This document shows, in pieces, positions 29,116 to 39,451 of a DNA stretch of 64,000 nt. Both the position numbers and the translations under genes were made by a program. How positions within the stretch are numbered: the stretch's first letter is position 1; the number at the start of each line of letters is the position of its first letter. The notes beneath the pieces were generated by a model that searched no databases, was not told the origin of the DNA, and was given only the letters and a program-made list of their open reading frames with translations. Source of the stretch: Paramoeba atlantica (taxonomy: Eukaryota; Discosea); the NCBI GenBank assembly GCA_977017575.1, contig CDRNVI010000030.1, positions 1,155,808-1,219,807 of the forward strand, given 5' to 3'.

Positions 29116-29558
29116 TTGGGTAGAAAGTTACAATATTTCACTAGAATACTTCACTCAGGGGGGAAATAAGGTGTGATAGTTTGCGATTGTAGATGTGTAC
29201 TAATGTTGTTGTATAATATTGTACCCCCCGTTTAAGCGCACCTCGTTTTCCGTGAAAAGTGCGCTTAAACGGGGGTCTGAATCAGTGCACAAAAAAAACA
29301 TTGGCGCCGCTTAGCGGCGCCGGAGACTTCACCTCAACTCTATGTGCGCTTAAACGGGGGGTCTGACCTTACGGGTACGCTTAAGGGGAGGGGGGGACGG
29401 TACATTAAAAATAAAATGTGATTATTCTTTTTAATTTCTTTTTAATTTTGGACCACCGTAGCCCACTTCTATATCCTTTTCTTCTAATATAAACCCTCCG
29501 TCACGAATAAGTGACCACAGGCTAAAATCTGTGTTGAGGGGGGTATGGGAGTATACCA
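29116..29558. other. Upstream region of the 36-finger gene
   Basis: Contains the hairpin element at 29222-29405 and no gene. Confidence 0.4.
29222..29405. mobile_element. Small multi-hairpin MITE-like element
   Basis: TACC-C-run-GTTTAAGCGCAC at the left pairs with GTGCGCTTAAAC-G-run at 29260-29276, at 29343-29361 and, diverged, at the right end near 29372-29404 (ending GACGGTAC). A GGCGCC palindrome lies in the centre near 29313-29330. Four alternating copies of one arm sequence make it self-complementary. TAC/GTA ends suggest a TA target. Confidence 0.5.
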
Positions 29559-29642
29559 CATTATCACTTCTTCGTAAACACGCTTGTTACCAGTCCCAAG
29601 CCCGGCACCGCCATATTCGGCGGAATGTGAGGGTGAAGATTT
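29559..29642 (-). repeat. Conserved element with covarying hairpin, copy B
   Basis: Partner of 1077-1160. The flanks CATTATCAC, TAAACACGCTTGTTACC and GTGAGGG-GAAG are conserved while the enclosed hairpin is CCGCC/GGCGG (29608-29612 with 29619-29623). It lies about 450 bases upstream of the 36-finger gene. Confidence 0.5.
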
Positions 29643-29820
29643 CAATACATCTATAGCACGATTATAAACTTAAGAATATAATTGAACTACTCCTTTCTAG
29701 TATCCAGTAGAACTACTACATTTAGCTCCATTTAACTAAACAATCTTACACGCCTGCAAATGTCAGGCATCAATTGAATTCACTTAGTCCCGGCCTGGCA
29801 ATGCCCATTCTCTGTAACGA

Positions 29821-30484
29821 GGCCCATGGGCTCCGTACCCTTCGGGGTACCACCGCCCCAGTATTCGTGCTGGGAGGCCCATGGGCTCCGTGTCCTTCGG
29901 GGCACACTTGCCGTTGCATTTATTCATCCTCTGTGACCAGGCCCATGGGCTCCGTACCCTTCGGGGTACAACCGCCCCAGCATTCGTGCCCCAGCATTCG
30001 TTGCGTTTATTCATCCTCTGTAACGAGGCCCATGGGCTCCGTACCCTTCGGGGTACCACCGCCCCAGCATTCGTGCTGAGAGGCCCATGGGCTCCGTACC
30101 CTTCGGGGTACCACCGCCCCAGCATTCGTGCTGGGAGGCCCATGGGCTCCGTACCCTTCGGGGCACACTTGCCGTTGCGTTTATATATTCATCCTCTGTA
30201 ACGAGGCCCATGAGCTCCGCACCCTTCGGGGTACCACCGCCCCAGCATTCGTGCTGGGAGGCCCATGGGCTCCGTACCCTTCGGGGTACCACCGCCCCAG
30301 CATTCGTGCTGGGGGGCCCATGGGCTCCGTGTCCTTCTGGGCACACTTGCCGTTGCATTTATTCATCCTCTGTAACGAGGCCCATGGGCTCCGTACCCCC
30401 TTCGGGATACCACCGCCCCAGCATTCGTGCTGGGAGGCCCATGGGCTCCGCGTCCTTCGGGGCACACTTGCCGTTGCATTTGCG
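29821..30484. repeat. Array of eleven units with UUCG-type hairpins
   Basis: Units of about 55-65 bases each begin with the palindrome GGCCCATGGGC-like block plus CTCCG. Next is GTACCC-TTCG-GGGTAC, or in other units GTGTCC-TTCG-GGGCAC: a six-pair stem closed by a TTCG loop with compensating changes. Many units then carry CCCAGCA-TTCG-TGCTGGG, a second TTCG-capped stem. Other units instead continue with CTTGCCGTTGC, TTTATTCATCCTCTG and AACGAGG. Unit types alternate. CUUCGG-type loops are among the most stable RNA tetraloops. Open frames across the array are by-products of the repeat. Confidence 0.85.
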
Positions 30485-30936
30485 CTATACATCTTCCTCT
30501 CCAGCATGTTTTTTCAATGAAGTGAAAACAGAATAAAAACAGAAGGGAGAGGGTGGGAAGTTGTGAGCTGGGAAGCTGTGTGTGCTATGGCATGCCTGGC
30601 ACCGGTCAAAGTAAAGGACTTTTGCAGAAGTCCTTTTTTGACCACCAACCTCTTAATATCCATTCGTTGATTCCGAACGGGAGTTAGTTATCACCAATAA
30701 CGTTAGTTATCACCAATTTACAGATCCATGATCACACTGCCTAAATACCCCCTATTTCGCGTGCTCGTATACAATGTCCGACAGGACCAACGACCCAATA
30801 TTTCACAAAAAAATTGACTTTGGTGAATCTTGGTTATATATTGCCGTTGTACTGCATGGTAAGTTGAAGACCTTGTGCACGAAGGCTAGATAACGGCTAA
30901 ATATGGTCCTATGTACAACCTTAACCTCGAAACAAC

Positions 30937-31060
30937 CGTTTCAGTATAAAGGGTGACCCCTTAAAAACGCCAAAAAACGACGATTTCTGGTGTTTTTTGG
31001 GGTAAATTGTATTTTTGCGCCTTTTTCGGTCGTTTTTTATCGGGGTAACCCCTTATACCA
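30937..31060. mobile_element. 124-bp MITE with inverted ends
   Basis: TATAAAGGGTGACCCCTT at the left and, inverted, TATAAGGGGTTACCCC at the right, with AAAAAACGAC arms inside. TA flanks fit a Tc1/mariner-derived element. Confidence 0.45.
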
Positions 31061-31194
31061 AAATAGAGATTCTTGGAAATGTATGCTGCTGAATCACACT
31101 TTCTATACTTCACTGCCATTACATCTACTCACGAGTGACCTCAGGTGCGGGGCTTGCTTGTAACATAAAAAATGAAAATTGAAAAAAATGGTTA

Positions 31195-31535
31195 GGTGTT
31201 CCACAAAAGTCCTTGACTTATGCAAAAGTCCTTGACTTATGCAATAGTCCTTGACTTGCAGGTCCTTATCCCAGGACAGCGGTACCTAGTTTAGGTGTCT
31301 GGAGGCAAAAGCCCCCGTTTGCGAGCAAGGCCCAACTGTGAGCGAAGCCCTGGGACAGAATTATATTTTTTAGCGACCCGCACGCTCCAGTCAGGAACCA
31401 CTGAAATTTAAGCCCTAATTGCACTTCTGTCTTGCACCCGGTGAGGCCTCGGAGCTGGGAGAGGCCCCATACCCCACAACTACCACCTTCCCCCCTATTT
31501 AGCGGAAGTCGCAAGTCCTTTACTTATGCAATAGT
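31195..31535. repeat. Direct repeats of a 19-bp motif flanking a GC-richer segment
   Basis: AAAAGTCCTTGACTTATGC and close variants occur three times at 31203-31258 and again at 31512-31535; the same motif is clustered at 43105-43165. The enclosed segment has no convincing gene. Confidence 0.45.
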
Positions 31536-33198
31536 CATAGCAGCAGTAATAATTTTTGTAATAGAAATTATTAATAATTTATTATTATTATTATAAGAAG
31601 GTGAATTATTAATAATTATTATGAGGACCTTTTTAGCCCTCATGGAGCGTATAGTAAGCGTACACATGTATACATGTGGATATTTCAGAAGAGATTGTCG
31701 TCTCCCATTTTGTATGTCAAGCCCAATCGATACAGTAGCAAATGATATTCTAGGTTTAACCACGTTAATAAAATTCGTTTAAAAAGGGAAAAACAAGGAA
31801 AATGATAGGAAAACATAGAAAAAACCCTTGTAAACGAAGAAAAATCAAAAACGAAGGTGAGATTCAAAAGAGGTGTACTATTTTAAAATCACGGTATTAC
31901 AAAGGTTTAATTATAATTTAATAATTATAATCTAATAATTATAATAATATAATAATTATAATTTAATAATTATACGACTCAATGTTATGGCCATTGCTTG
32001 AGAATTTTAAAGCCCACTGCTGAAAATGCAGAAACAGTTTTTGGTTGGGTCTCACTGCCATGTCTAACGTAGCTAAAGAGCTTCTCTTTTTTTCGAAAGT
32101 CTGTGTGAACGATACGGATATCCTCGTTCTGCACTACCGCCCGACTTTCTACTTTTAGATTGTCCAAGGAAGTACCAACGAAGTGTAATTCCATTAGACA
32201 AATGAATTCCTTGTGGGCTACTTCCCGTTCTTTTCCCAAAAGCAATTTGCTCCAATTCACCGATAAGGTGTTGAATTCCGAAGGAAATGAAAGAGTGTCT
32301 TCCTCGCGTTCTTTGCGCGCCTTGTGTCGGTTTAGGTTCTCCGGATCATTGAAAAAGACTCGCACCATACCCTCAAGTAGGTCATCAGAAAGATGTCTCT
32401 TCTTGTTTTATATGTGCAACATGTGACCAAATTCGCGTTCCGTGTGTGTTTCAGAAAAGTGAATCCGGTTAATTGCTTGTCTAAACACTCGGATGTGCTT
32501 GTATTTTTGAGAAACAGAACTTCGCCAATAGTCCTCCACAACTTGTTGCTGTGTATCATCAACCATGCGACCAAATTCCAACACTTCTCGTGACACATTA
32601 TTTTCGAAGATACGCGTTACCTTACTCTTTTTACCGTAATACACGAGCAGTGCGTCTACGACAATTTTTTTCATGTGCTTCACTATCGTATCAGAAGGGA
32701 AATCCGAGTACTTAACAAATGGTGATAGGGCGCACAAGCAAATAAAAATCGGGGAGCGCAGTTGCTTGTAATAGCGCATGCGCAGATACGGTAAAGTAAG
32801 ATACGGTAAAGTAAGATAAAGTAGTAGGTGTTGCAGCGGAGGTATGCCAGTATTCAAGCAGGGTGAAAAACTCGTTTACACACTGAAGCGCAGTCGTGTC
32901 CGACGCCTCGCATAATTTTCCAAAAATTCTGAGAGGCATGAAAAGATGAAATACCCGCATCATATTTTCCTGATCCTGAGTAGAGAATGCCTGAAGTGTG
33001 TCTGGGCTATTGGCTGCCTTCAAGGCGGAATGAATGCGCTCATAACCAGACACCATCTTGTGTCATTTTTTTTTGGTGGCGTGGCCCCAGGCTCGCCATT
33101 CGCATAATGGTCACATAAGTTCAGACACACAGCCCACTCAGGTAGTAACGCGGTCGTTTGCCACTGGGGACAGTGTTCCTCGATGATGATATCGGTAC

Positions 33199-33525
33199 TT
33201 CCTATTGGAGGTTCGGGGTCTCCTTTAACCCTGCTAAACCGGTCCAAAGCCCGGGGCTATGTAAACAAATACATAGAAAGGTGATGGAAGGACTCTTGTG
33301 AACTTATGAAAATGATTGCATTCTAGAATCGAGGATTCCAAGTTATTTTTTTGGTTTGTAAAAGACCGCTTTTCCGTAAACCTTTATCATGTTTTTTACC
33401 TAGCCATTTTCATGTTTTACAGCGCGGACAATGTATACGTAAAAAGAGAGAGGGGGGGAGATGCGTCCGACCCGCGGGCCTTGTCCCTCGCAGGGTTAAA
33501 GGAGACCCCGAACCTCCATTAGGAA
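33199..33525. mobile_element. 327-bp MITE with 36-bp inverted ends and GTAC flanks
   Basis: TTCCTATTGGAGGTTCGG at 33199 extends as a 36-base inverted repeat with 33490-33525 (one mismatch). GTAC lies immediately outside both ends (33195-33198 and 33526-33529), a likely 4-bp target duplication. Confidence 0.65.
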
Positions 33526-33810
33526 GTACCGCGTATGGAGCCGATTGTGCCCATACACTTCGAGCGAGATGCGCACACTTCCTGCAGAGGGCAGGGGTCG
33601 GACGCCTAACCACAAGACACAGCGCGGAGGCTCCCACGTTAAGGCATTAGAATATTTTAGTCTTATTTTATTTTATAAGGATGTTTTATAAAGATGATCG
33701 GCATTCATAGCTTGCACCTCAGAAGACACATGGCTCCAAAACATGTACGACTAATAGCTGAGATCTCTAGTTCCACCTCAAATAGTTGTCCTCAATAGCG
33801 TGATCACTGC

Positions 33811-34079
33811 GGGTTAGTAAGTCAATTAATCAATTAGTTAGTCAGTTAGTTAGCTAGTCAGTCAGTCAGTCAGTCAGTCAGTCAGTTAGTTAGTTAGTTA
33901 GTGAGTGAGTGAGTGAGTGAGTGAGTGAGTGAGTGAGTGAGTGAGTGAGTGAGTGAGTGAGTCAATCAGTCAGTCAGTTAGTTAGCTAGTTAGTTAGTTA
34001 AGTTAGTTTTAGTTAATTAGTTAGTCAGTTAGCCATTTAATTAGTTAGTTAGTTAGTTAGTTAGCTAGTTAGTTAGTTT

Positions 34080-34131
<52 letters not shown>

Positions 34132-34320
34132 ATCAGTTAGTTAGTCAGTGAATCAGTCAGTCAGTTAGTTGGTCAGTCAGTTCTTTAGTTAATCAGTTAG
34201 TCAGTTAGTTAGTTAGTCAGTCGCTTAGTCAGTTAGTGAGTGAGTTAGTTAGTTGGTTAGTTAGTTAGTCAGTTAGTTAGTTAGTCTATGGGTAGCTGGG
34301 TTAGTTAAGCGATTAGTTTG
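33811..34320. repeat. Tetranucleotide microsatellite array (TTAG/TCAG/GTGA)
   Basis: About 500 bases made almost wholly of AGTT, AGTC and GTGA four-base steps, including a pure GTGA block near 33900-33960 and a pure TTAG block near 34081-34130. It lies between the left inverted end and the gene of the 2.1-kb element. Confidence 0.9.
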
Positions 34321-34566
34321 GTTGGTCTATTCTTTAGTCTTCAATCAGTTAATCTTTTGGCCAGTTAATAGTTAGTGAAAAATTTGTTATTTTTAGAGAA
34401 AAGTTTATGAATTGAGGCGCTACTGAGCTAGTTTCGGCCTAGTTGCTTAATTTCTTCCTGAATATTTCAATACGACCTTACATTGGTATGAACTACGGAG
34501 GATTCACTACGATAAACTAACTGCGTCCTTATTCAGCATATTTTCATCAGCTTTTACTTTTTTGAT

Positions 34567-35502
34567 ATGGTTGACGCCATTCCAGAAGTTGTACCCACTG
34601 AAAGTACGCTTTCTGAGGGCCGCGCTGCGTTTCTTGAGCTGTGCTCCATGAAGCGCATGCGATTAACGATAAAAGAGAAGCTTGTTCAGCTTCTCCCAAC
34701 CGCCATTGAGTTTGTAAAGTCCTACATGTCAGTTACTCCCTTGTTAGAAGAAGCTTCTGCAGTGGCTGGAGATGGAGACACGACACGCGGCGCACAAGTG
34801 ATCATCCGCACCGTAACTGCTCTCAAAAGTGGTACCTTTTCTTCGCGTGATGTTTCTCAGCCGGTTCTTGTGGCTTTACGCGATCAGCTGTGCGTTCACG
34901 AGGGCGCCCTCACTGCCCCTAGTTCTCAATCTGTAGCTCCCCAAGCAGACGACCAGCGTAAGATGAGCCGCCTGCCCAAGGATATGCAAGAGGCTTTTCG
35001 TTCCATTGTAGGAACACGGGAGGATCCCCGCTGTTCTGAAGCGTTGCATCAGTGTCTTAACCAAACTGGTTTTAGCGCTGCGACTTGGCTCACGCCACGG
35101 GTCAAGGAGGCTGTGCGTAACGCCGTCGGCACCCTCCCAGACTCAGTTTACTATGCAAAACTGGTCTCCGAATTCCCCCCGGACTCGCGGCTCACCTCCT
35201 TGGATTCAGAAGGAGTTCGTCTTGGAGTTTGGACCCTCCTTTGTAAGCTGGGGGGCGTTCTCCTGTCCTATCAGCTGGCGCACGAAAATGCCCACGTGCC
35301 AGCCGAAACCCTGGAGAAACTGATGCTCGACGACGCATCAGAACGATCAAACAAGTCGATCGTCTCCTTTCTTGCTGGACACACGCGAGCGCTCAGTATC
35401 ATTACTGGTGCGCAGCAGCAAACAAAGCGAGTCCCCCTTCCGTCTTTCTCTGGTCCCCGCCCTCAGTCTTTCATGCCCCGCTCTCAGTCTTTCGTTCCCT
35501 AA
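34567..35502 (+). CDS. Protein of the 2.1-kb inverted-repeat element
   Basis: A 311-residue uninterrupted protein that ends five bases before the right inverted repeat. It is mostly helical by composition: RLTIKEKLVQLLPTAIEFVK (about 35-55), MQEAFRSIVGTREDPRCSEA (about 140-160), VRLGVWTLLCKLGGVLLSYQ (about 220-240). The C-terminal tail is disordered with repeated PRPQSF/PRSQSF units and basic residues. No zinc knuckle, protease, polymerase or nuclease signature is visible. I do not recognise the family. A helical domain followed by a PQSF-type tail is reminiscent of structural (Gag-like) proteins of DIRS-like retroelements, but this is an impression. It is the only plus-strand gene in the window that looks fully intact besides the IS30-like transposase. 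Confidence 0.55.
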   Translation: MVDAIPEVVPTESTLSEGRAAFLELCSMKRMRLTIKEKLVQLLPTAIEFVKSYMSVTPLLEEASAVAGDGDTTRGAQVIIRTVTALKSGTFSSRDVSQPVLVALRDQLCVHEGALTAPSSQSVAPQADDQRKMSRLPKDMQEAFRSIVGTREDPRCSEALHQCLNQTGFSAATWLTPRVKEAVRNAVGTLPDSVYYAKLVSEFPPDSRLTSLDSEGVRLGVWTLLCKLGGVLLSYQLAHENAHVPAETLEKLMLDDASERSNKSIVSFLAGHTRALSIITGAQQQTKRVPLPSFSGPRPQSFMPRSQSFVP

Positions 35503-36355
35503 TAAACTAAAATATTCTAATGCCTTAACGTGGGAGCCTCCGCGCTGTGTCTTGTGGTTAGGCGTCCGACCCCTGCCCTCTGCAGGAAGTGTGCGCATCT
35601 CGCTCGAAGTGTATGGGCACAATCGGCTCTATACGCGGTACATAACAGTTGAACAGTATGTGGCCAACAAGGCAACAAAAAGGCATGACACCCGGAAAAG
35701 ACTTTGCTAGCCCCAAGATTCTCCCTCAGATTTTCCTCAAACCTTTTAGCATCTCCCTGTGTGTTGGTGGCGTTGTCTGCTGTCATGGCTATGATATCAA
35801 CGTTTCGTTTGTCGCAGATTTCAAAGAATGCTTTTAGGTTCCCTCGGAGGTTATTGGAGCCTTTGTCCACGATTGCTTTTGCGACAACAGTGTGATGACA
35901 CCGCGCTTCTGGATCATGTACACCGATGTTAATGTATTCAATATTTTGAATCTTACCCAGGTCAAAGAATCCACTGACATCGATAATCTCCCTAGGAAGA
36001 AGGTCTTCGCCTCGTTTTTTTATTGCCTTCTTGACTTGATCCTGGTTCATCGTTGTGTTTATGGTTGTGCGCAGTGGGCCACGCAAAATAATGAATGCGA
36101 TGGGAGTAGATGAAAAAAAGACAAATTTGAGATTCTGACGCTTCTGGGATTACACATGTATTCAAGTATGTTTGCCTCAAGGAAGCTTCAGCAACTGTAC
36201 CAGTTACCTCCACCATCTCATTATTTCTCTCAAGCGATCGCTTACGCTCCGGTTGCTCATGGCGTCGAACAATTTTCGCTTTCGCGGCAACAAACTCTTC
36301 TTTGTGGGCAGTAGTTGATATAACGTCCTTCCAGTTGCCATGCATCGATTTCATA

Positions 36356-37096
36356 CAGGGGTGTAAATTTGGATGTGGGGGGGGTCTAAAATTTATAAAA
36401 ATTGGCCAATTTCGGAAAATAATAGCGCATTCGAAAGCTCTCGAACAGGGCTCATGAACGTAACATGACCGAACTAGGCACAAGGGGGTATTACCCCCTA
36501 GACAAAGAACCCCCAAATGCAATTTGCAACTTTCTAAAGCAATAGCAAATATCAAAAAAAAAAAAATTTAATTGCCATTATCGTCGTTTTATCTCAATTA
36601 CAATACGGCATCGCTTTCGAAAGCTCTGCATGGCATTTTCAGGGGCCTTGAAACGCTGCTTCGATCGCAATGATCAAATCTGCGCGATTCCGAGGGGCTC
36701 AACCATTTTTGAAGTCGCCCACTATGGAAAATAAATTTTTAGAGCGAAAAAGATTGTGTTGTTTCGTAATCGGCAACAAGAACCATGCACCAGCTTGCTT
36801 TTACGTGCTCAGGCGAAGAATAAGCCCTTTCGTAGTCTTTGTATTCGGGCGATCGCCCACAACCCCGTCTTTGTTGCATAAATCAGGGGAGAAATCAGAA
36901 AACCTGTGAAAAATGCAAGATTTTGTCTCCCAAAAAAATGAGTTTTTTTATGTGCACTTGAAAATCTAATTAACGCAGATGCCGTACATGCACGTTCATG
37001 AGCCCTGTTCGAGGGCTCTCGAATGCGCTATTATTTTCCAAAATTGGCCAAGTTTTATAAATTTTAGACCCCCCCCACATCCAAATTTACACCCCT
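36356..37096 (-). mobile_element. 741-bp nonautonomous element, copy 2
   Basis: Same family as 18440-19180, in the opposite orientation, with matching ends (CAGGGGTGTAAATTTGG and its complement) and about 105-base inverted repeats. It interrupts the decayed hAT copy 3. The right end lacks the last base of the terminal CAGGGG. Confidence 0.75.
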
Positions 37097-37201
37097 TTAT
37101 GTTCAATAAGGACAGAATGAGATCGTTCTGCAGACTTCTTGATGGCTTTGTAGCCATATTTTTCATTGGCTCTTGGGCACTTCGTACATAACCAATAAAT
37201 C

Positions 37202-39258
37202 CATACCCCTGCCGGGTAAATGGGTAATTACCCACGTGGTGGTAAACGCGGGTAATTTACCCGGGTCATTGACCCATTTACCCGCTTTCACCCAGATTTA
37301 TCAACCAACCATACGATCCCGTACTAGAATAAAGCTCGATGACTGTGCCAACTTTGCTGAGCAAGTTGTCGCTACAGAAACAGTATCTCAATCCATAGAA
37401 GGAAAAATCCGTCTTTCATTCGGTTTCCCCCCTTTCCTATCCCCTAAACCAAACAATTTTGTTTTATTTTTTTTTATTTTTTTTTATTTTTTTCTTGACC
37501 TGGCGGGCTAATCCCCGCTTCATACAGTACTAATACTATACTGTATAGTAATCACTGTACTAAAATCAAATACAACTACTGCGTACAATCCACATAATGT
37601 TAGGTCAGTTATGTTCTGTATCTGACAATGATTCAAGCTCACTATCATTTTCCAGCGAATCAGAATCGCCTTGAGTCATATATCCTAGCTTGTCGCAATT
37701 TCCTCGCACGAATATCTGGTGCGATACAACATCGGGAGTAAGGGAGGCCTGGCGTGAGCTATACATATATCCAAGCACGGAAAGCCAGGAGTCGCACTTG
37801 TTGACCAGGGGTGGCGTCCAAACGTAGTGTACGGCAGCTTCGTAAATCGCTGGGAACATTCTTCCGCCTTCAGAACTCCCTGATCGAAGCGAGCCAGAGC
37901 GAGATCCAGAGCAACTCCCTTGTATTTCCCTTTTGCTGCACTCGCTCGTCCTCCTGAATAAAAGGACTGACTGAACGCTTTTTTGAAAAGAAAGCACGGT
38001 GACTCTTCGTAGGGCTTCAAGGTCGTTTGGCAAATGTTATTCAGCATATGACCTATGCAAGACAGGAGTATTATCGAAGGGACACGAGAAGATATGCCTT
38101 GCTGAAGTACTGCAGTGTCACTCTCCCCAATCGGGGAAATTTGGTCATATATGCGTTTGAGAGCTCCTTCGCAATTGTTACGTGCCACGTGATTCACAGA
38201 ACTTCCGTCCGCGATCATGAATTTTAGCTTTAAAAGTCGGTGCTCACCAAGATTCGCCTGAAGAGTAAACACTAGTTGTTCGGCTACTGTTTTTCCATCA
38301 AAAGCACGATGACTAGGAGAATAAATGGGAGGTAAGACGTATTCTTCAGGGCCTACATATAAGACGGACAATAAAATGTGCTCAGACTTTGCTCGGTCGA
38401 TTCCTGCATCAACGGCAATTCCGTACACCATGTGTAAGTCAATGGCAGCGCAAAGCTTCTCCCAGACTTCGTGGGCTAAAATTTCACAGTGTTGATGCCA
38501 CTTCTTCAAATTTGTTTCCGGAATAGCCTCTTTGATAACATTCGGTGGAAGGTCGGGGCGGAGATCCTCATACTTGCGAATCAGCCAAACGAATTTACTC
38601 GACGGAAGGTTTGTTAGGGTTTGTAGACATGGGAGCACCTTCCCAGCGAATCTTTGAACGGCCGCTCTCTGAATAAACGAAACCTGCGCAGTCGCCAAGC
38701 GAGCTCGCTCCACGCCCTCACGACACTTGCGTACATGCTTATGATAGACGTTCTTACATCGGCAATGAGATTGAAACGTGCAACCCTCTGTCGTGCACAC
38801 AAAGTGTACTTTTTGGTTAAGGGGGTCTGTGAGAACATCCGCGTGTTCATGCGGACAGTTTGGCGGGCAACGAGCCAAATTAAAGTGCCCAGACAAAGAC
38901 TTCACCGTCATCTTGTGCCGCTCGTTTCGCTTTGATCGCTTTGGGTCCGGGGTCACTATCTCATCCTCAGAGCTTGATTCAGATGAAACGATCGGTTCGG
39001 GCGTACTGACTGTCGATGATCTTCGTTTGGGCATGTAATAAATAGAAGATAAAAGTGCAACGCTATCAGCAAAGTAAATGATATTATGATTGAAGGAAAA
39101 AGAATCTGAGATTTTTCTGATAGATATACAAAAATAAAACATTCAAAATCATTTAAGGTACAACTTTTCAGTTCCTGTCTTCGAGCGGGTAAACGTGGGT
39201 AAAGCGGGTAAATGGGTAATTTACCCGGGTAATTACCCATTTACCCGGCAGGGGTATG
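37202..39258 (-). mobile_element. hAT-superfamily transposon, copy 1, internally deleted
   Basis: Ends are CATACCCCTGCCGGGT and its reverse complement, with further GGGTAA/TTACCC iterations inside each end. Flanks TAAATC (37196-37201) and TAAATA (39259-39264) are a 5-of-6 match for a target duplication. The second copy at 50815-53668 has the same ends. Confidence 0.75.
37605..39034 (-). pseudogene. hAT transposase, lacking a central-to-C-terminal segment
   Basis: Starts MPKRRSSTVSTPEPIVSS at 39034. Residues about 45-105 hold a zinc-binding module with C-PPNCPHEHAD and C-x4-C-x-F-x-HC then H-x3-H-x3-C. Catalytic-domain landmarks follow: YGIAVDAGIDRAKSEHILLS, then FMIADGSSVNHVARNNCEG, then LLSCIGHMLNNICQ. 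After ARFDQGVLKAEE (near 37870) the sequence jumps to the C-terminal hAT dimerisation part in another frame (MFPAIYEAAVHYVWTPPLVN, CDSWLSVLGYMYSSRQASLT). Compared with copy 2 about 870 bases are missing there. The acidic tail ends at 37605. Not functional as it stands. Confidence 0.7.
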
Positions 39259-39451
39259 TAAATAGCATTCCCAGGGTCCCGCGCAAACCACCACTCCATC
39301 AACTGATCACCATCAACGCTTTTTGGCATATGAAAAGATTGAAATTAAAATGACCGAAAATACGAATCGCTATGCCTGAAAAAGTTAGATTATCAATTGT
39401 AAGAATTTATAATAGTTATTAATAATTATTAATAATTCTTTAATAATAATT

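Larger units (their letters stand above)
30485..31984. other. Gene-free repeat region
   Basis: Contains a hairpin at 30607-30643 (GTCAAAG...AAAGGACTTTTG with its complement), a small MITE at 30937-31060, a cluster of the repeat AAAAGTCCTTGACTTATGC near 31195-31260 with another copy at 31510-31535, and AT-rich ATAATTATT repeats near 31560-31620 and 31905-31975. No gene. Confidence 0.45.
33530..35637 (+). mobile_element. 2.1-kb element with 131-bp inverted ends, one gene and a tetranucleotide array
   Basis: The terminal 131 bases at each side are near-identical inverted repeats starting CGCGTAT-G/A-GAGCC (33530-33660 and 35507-35637). GTAC lies outside each end (33526-33529 and 35638-35641) and joining the outer flanks restores a hAT reading context, so this is an insertion. 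Contents are a long TTAG/GTGA-type array and one 311-residue gene. No transposase or recombinase is visible, so it is presumably nonautonomous. Family unknown; long inverted ends with a single structural-looking gene would suit a DIRS-like derivative, which is a guess. Confidence 0.65.
31985..37201 (-). mobile_element. Decayed hAT-superfamily transposon, copy 3, split by insertions
   Basis: Reading the minus strand, hAT transposase pieces appear in order: an N-terminal part near 37100-37180 and 36100-36340, then FFDLGKIQNIEYINIGVHDP and VDIIAMTADNATNTQGDAKR with CHAFLLPCWPHTVQLLC (35650-36000), then DTRWCLVMSAF (33040-33080), MPLRIFGKLCEASDTTALQC (about 32880-32950) and RESISTANT-to-assignment C-terminal pieces to 31985. 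The catalytic aspartate, the H-x-LQLL and the RW regions identify the family. The gene is interrupted by a 740-bp MITE (36356-37096) and by two adjacent insertions at 33199-33525 and 33530-35637, and has further stops and frameshifts near 32370 and 32860. The ends of the element itself are not clear. Confidence 0.6.

Noticed and set aside
29821-30484. CRISPR array
   Set aside because: Unit length varies, there are no unique spacers, units alternate between two types, and the setting is eukaryotic.
29774-30536. Several long frames on both strands across the hairpin array
   Set aside because: Repeats whose unit is near a multiple of three keep many frames open; products are repeats of the array translated in different phases.
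33811-34320. Internal telomere-like repeat
   Set aside because: TTAG/TCAG/GTGA tetranucleotides do not match known telomere repeats and lie inside a mobile element.
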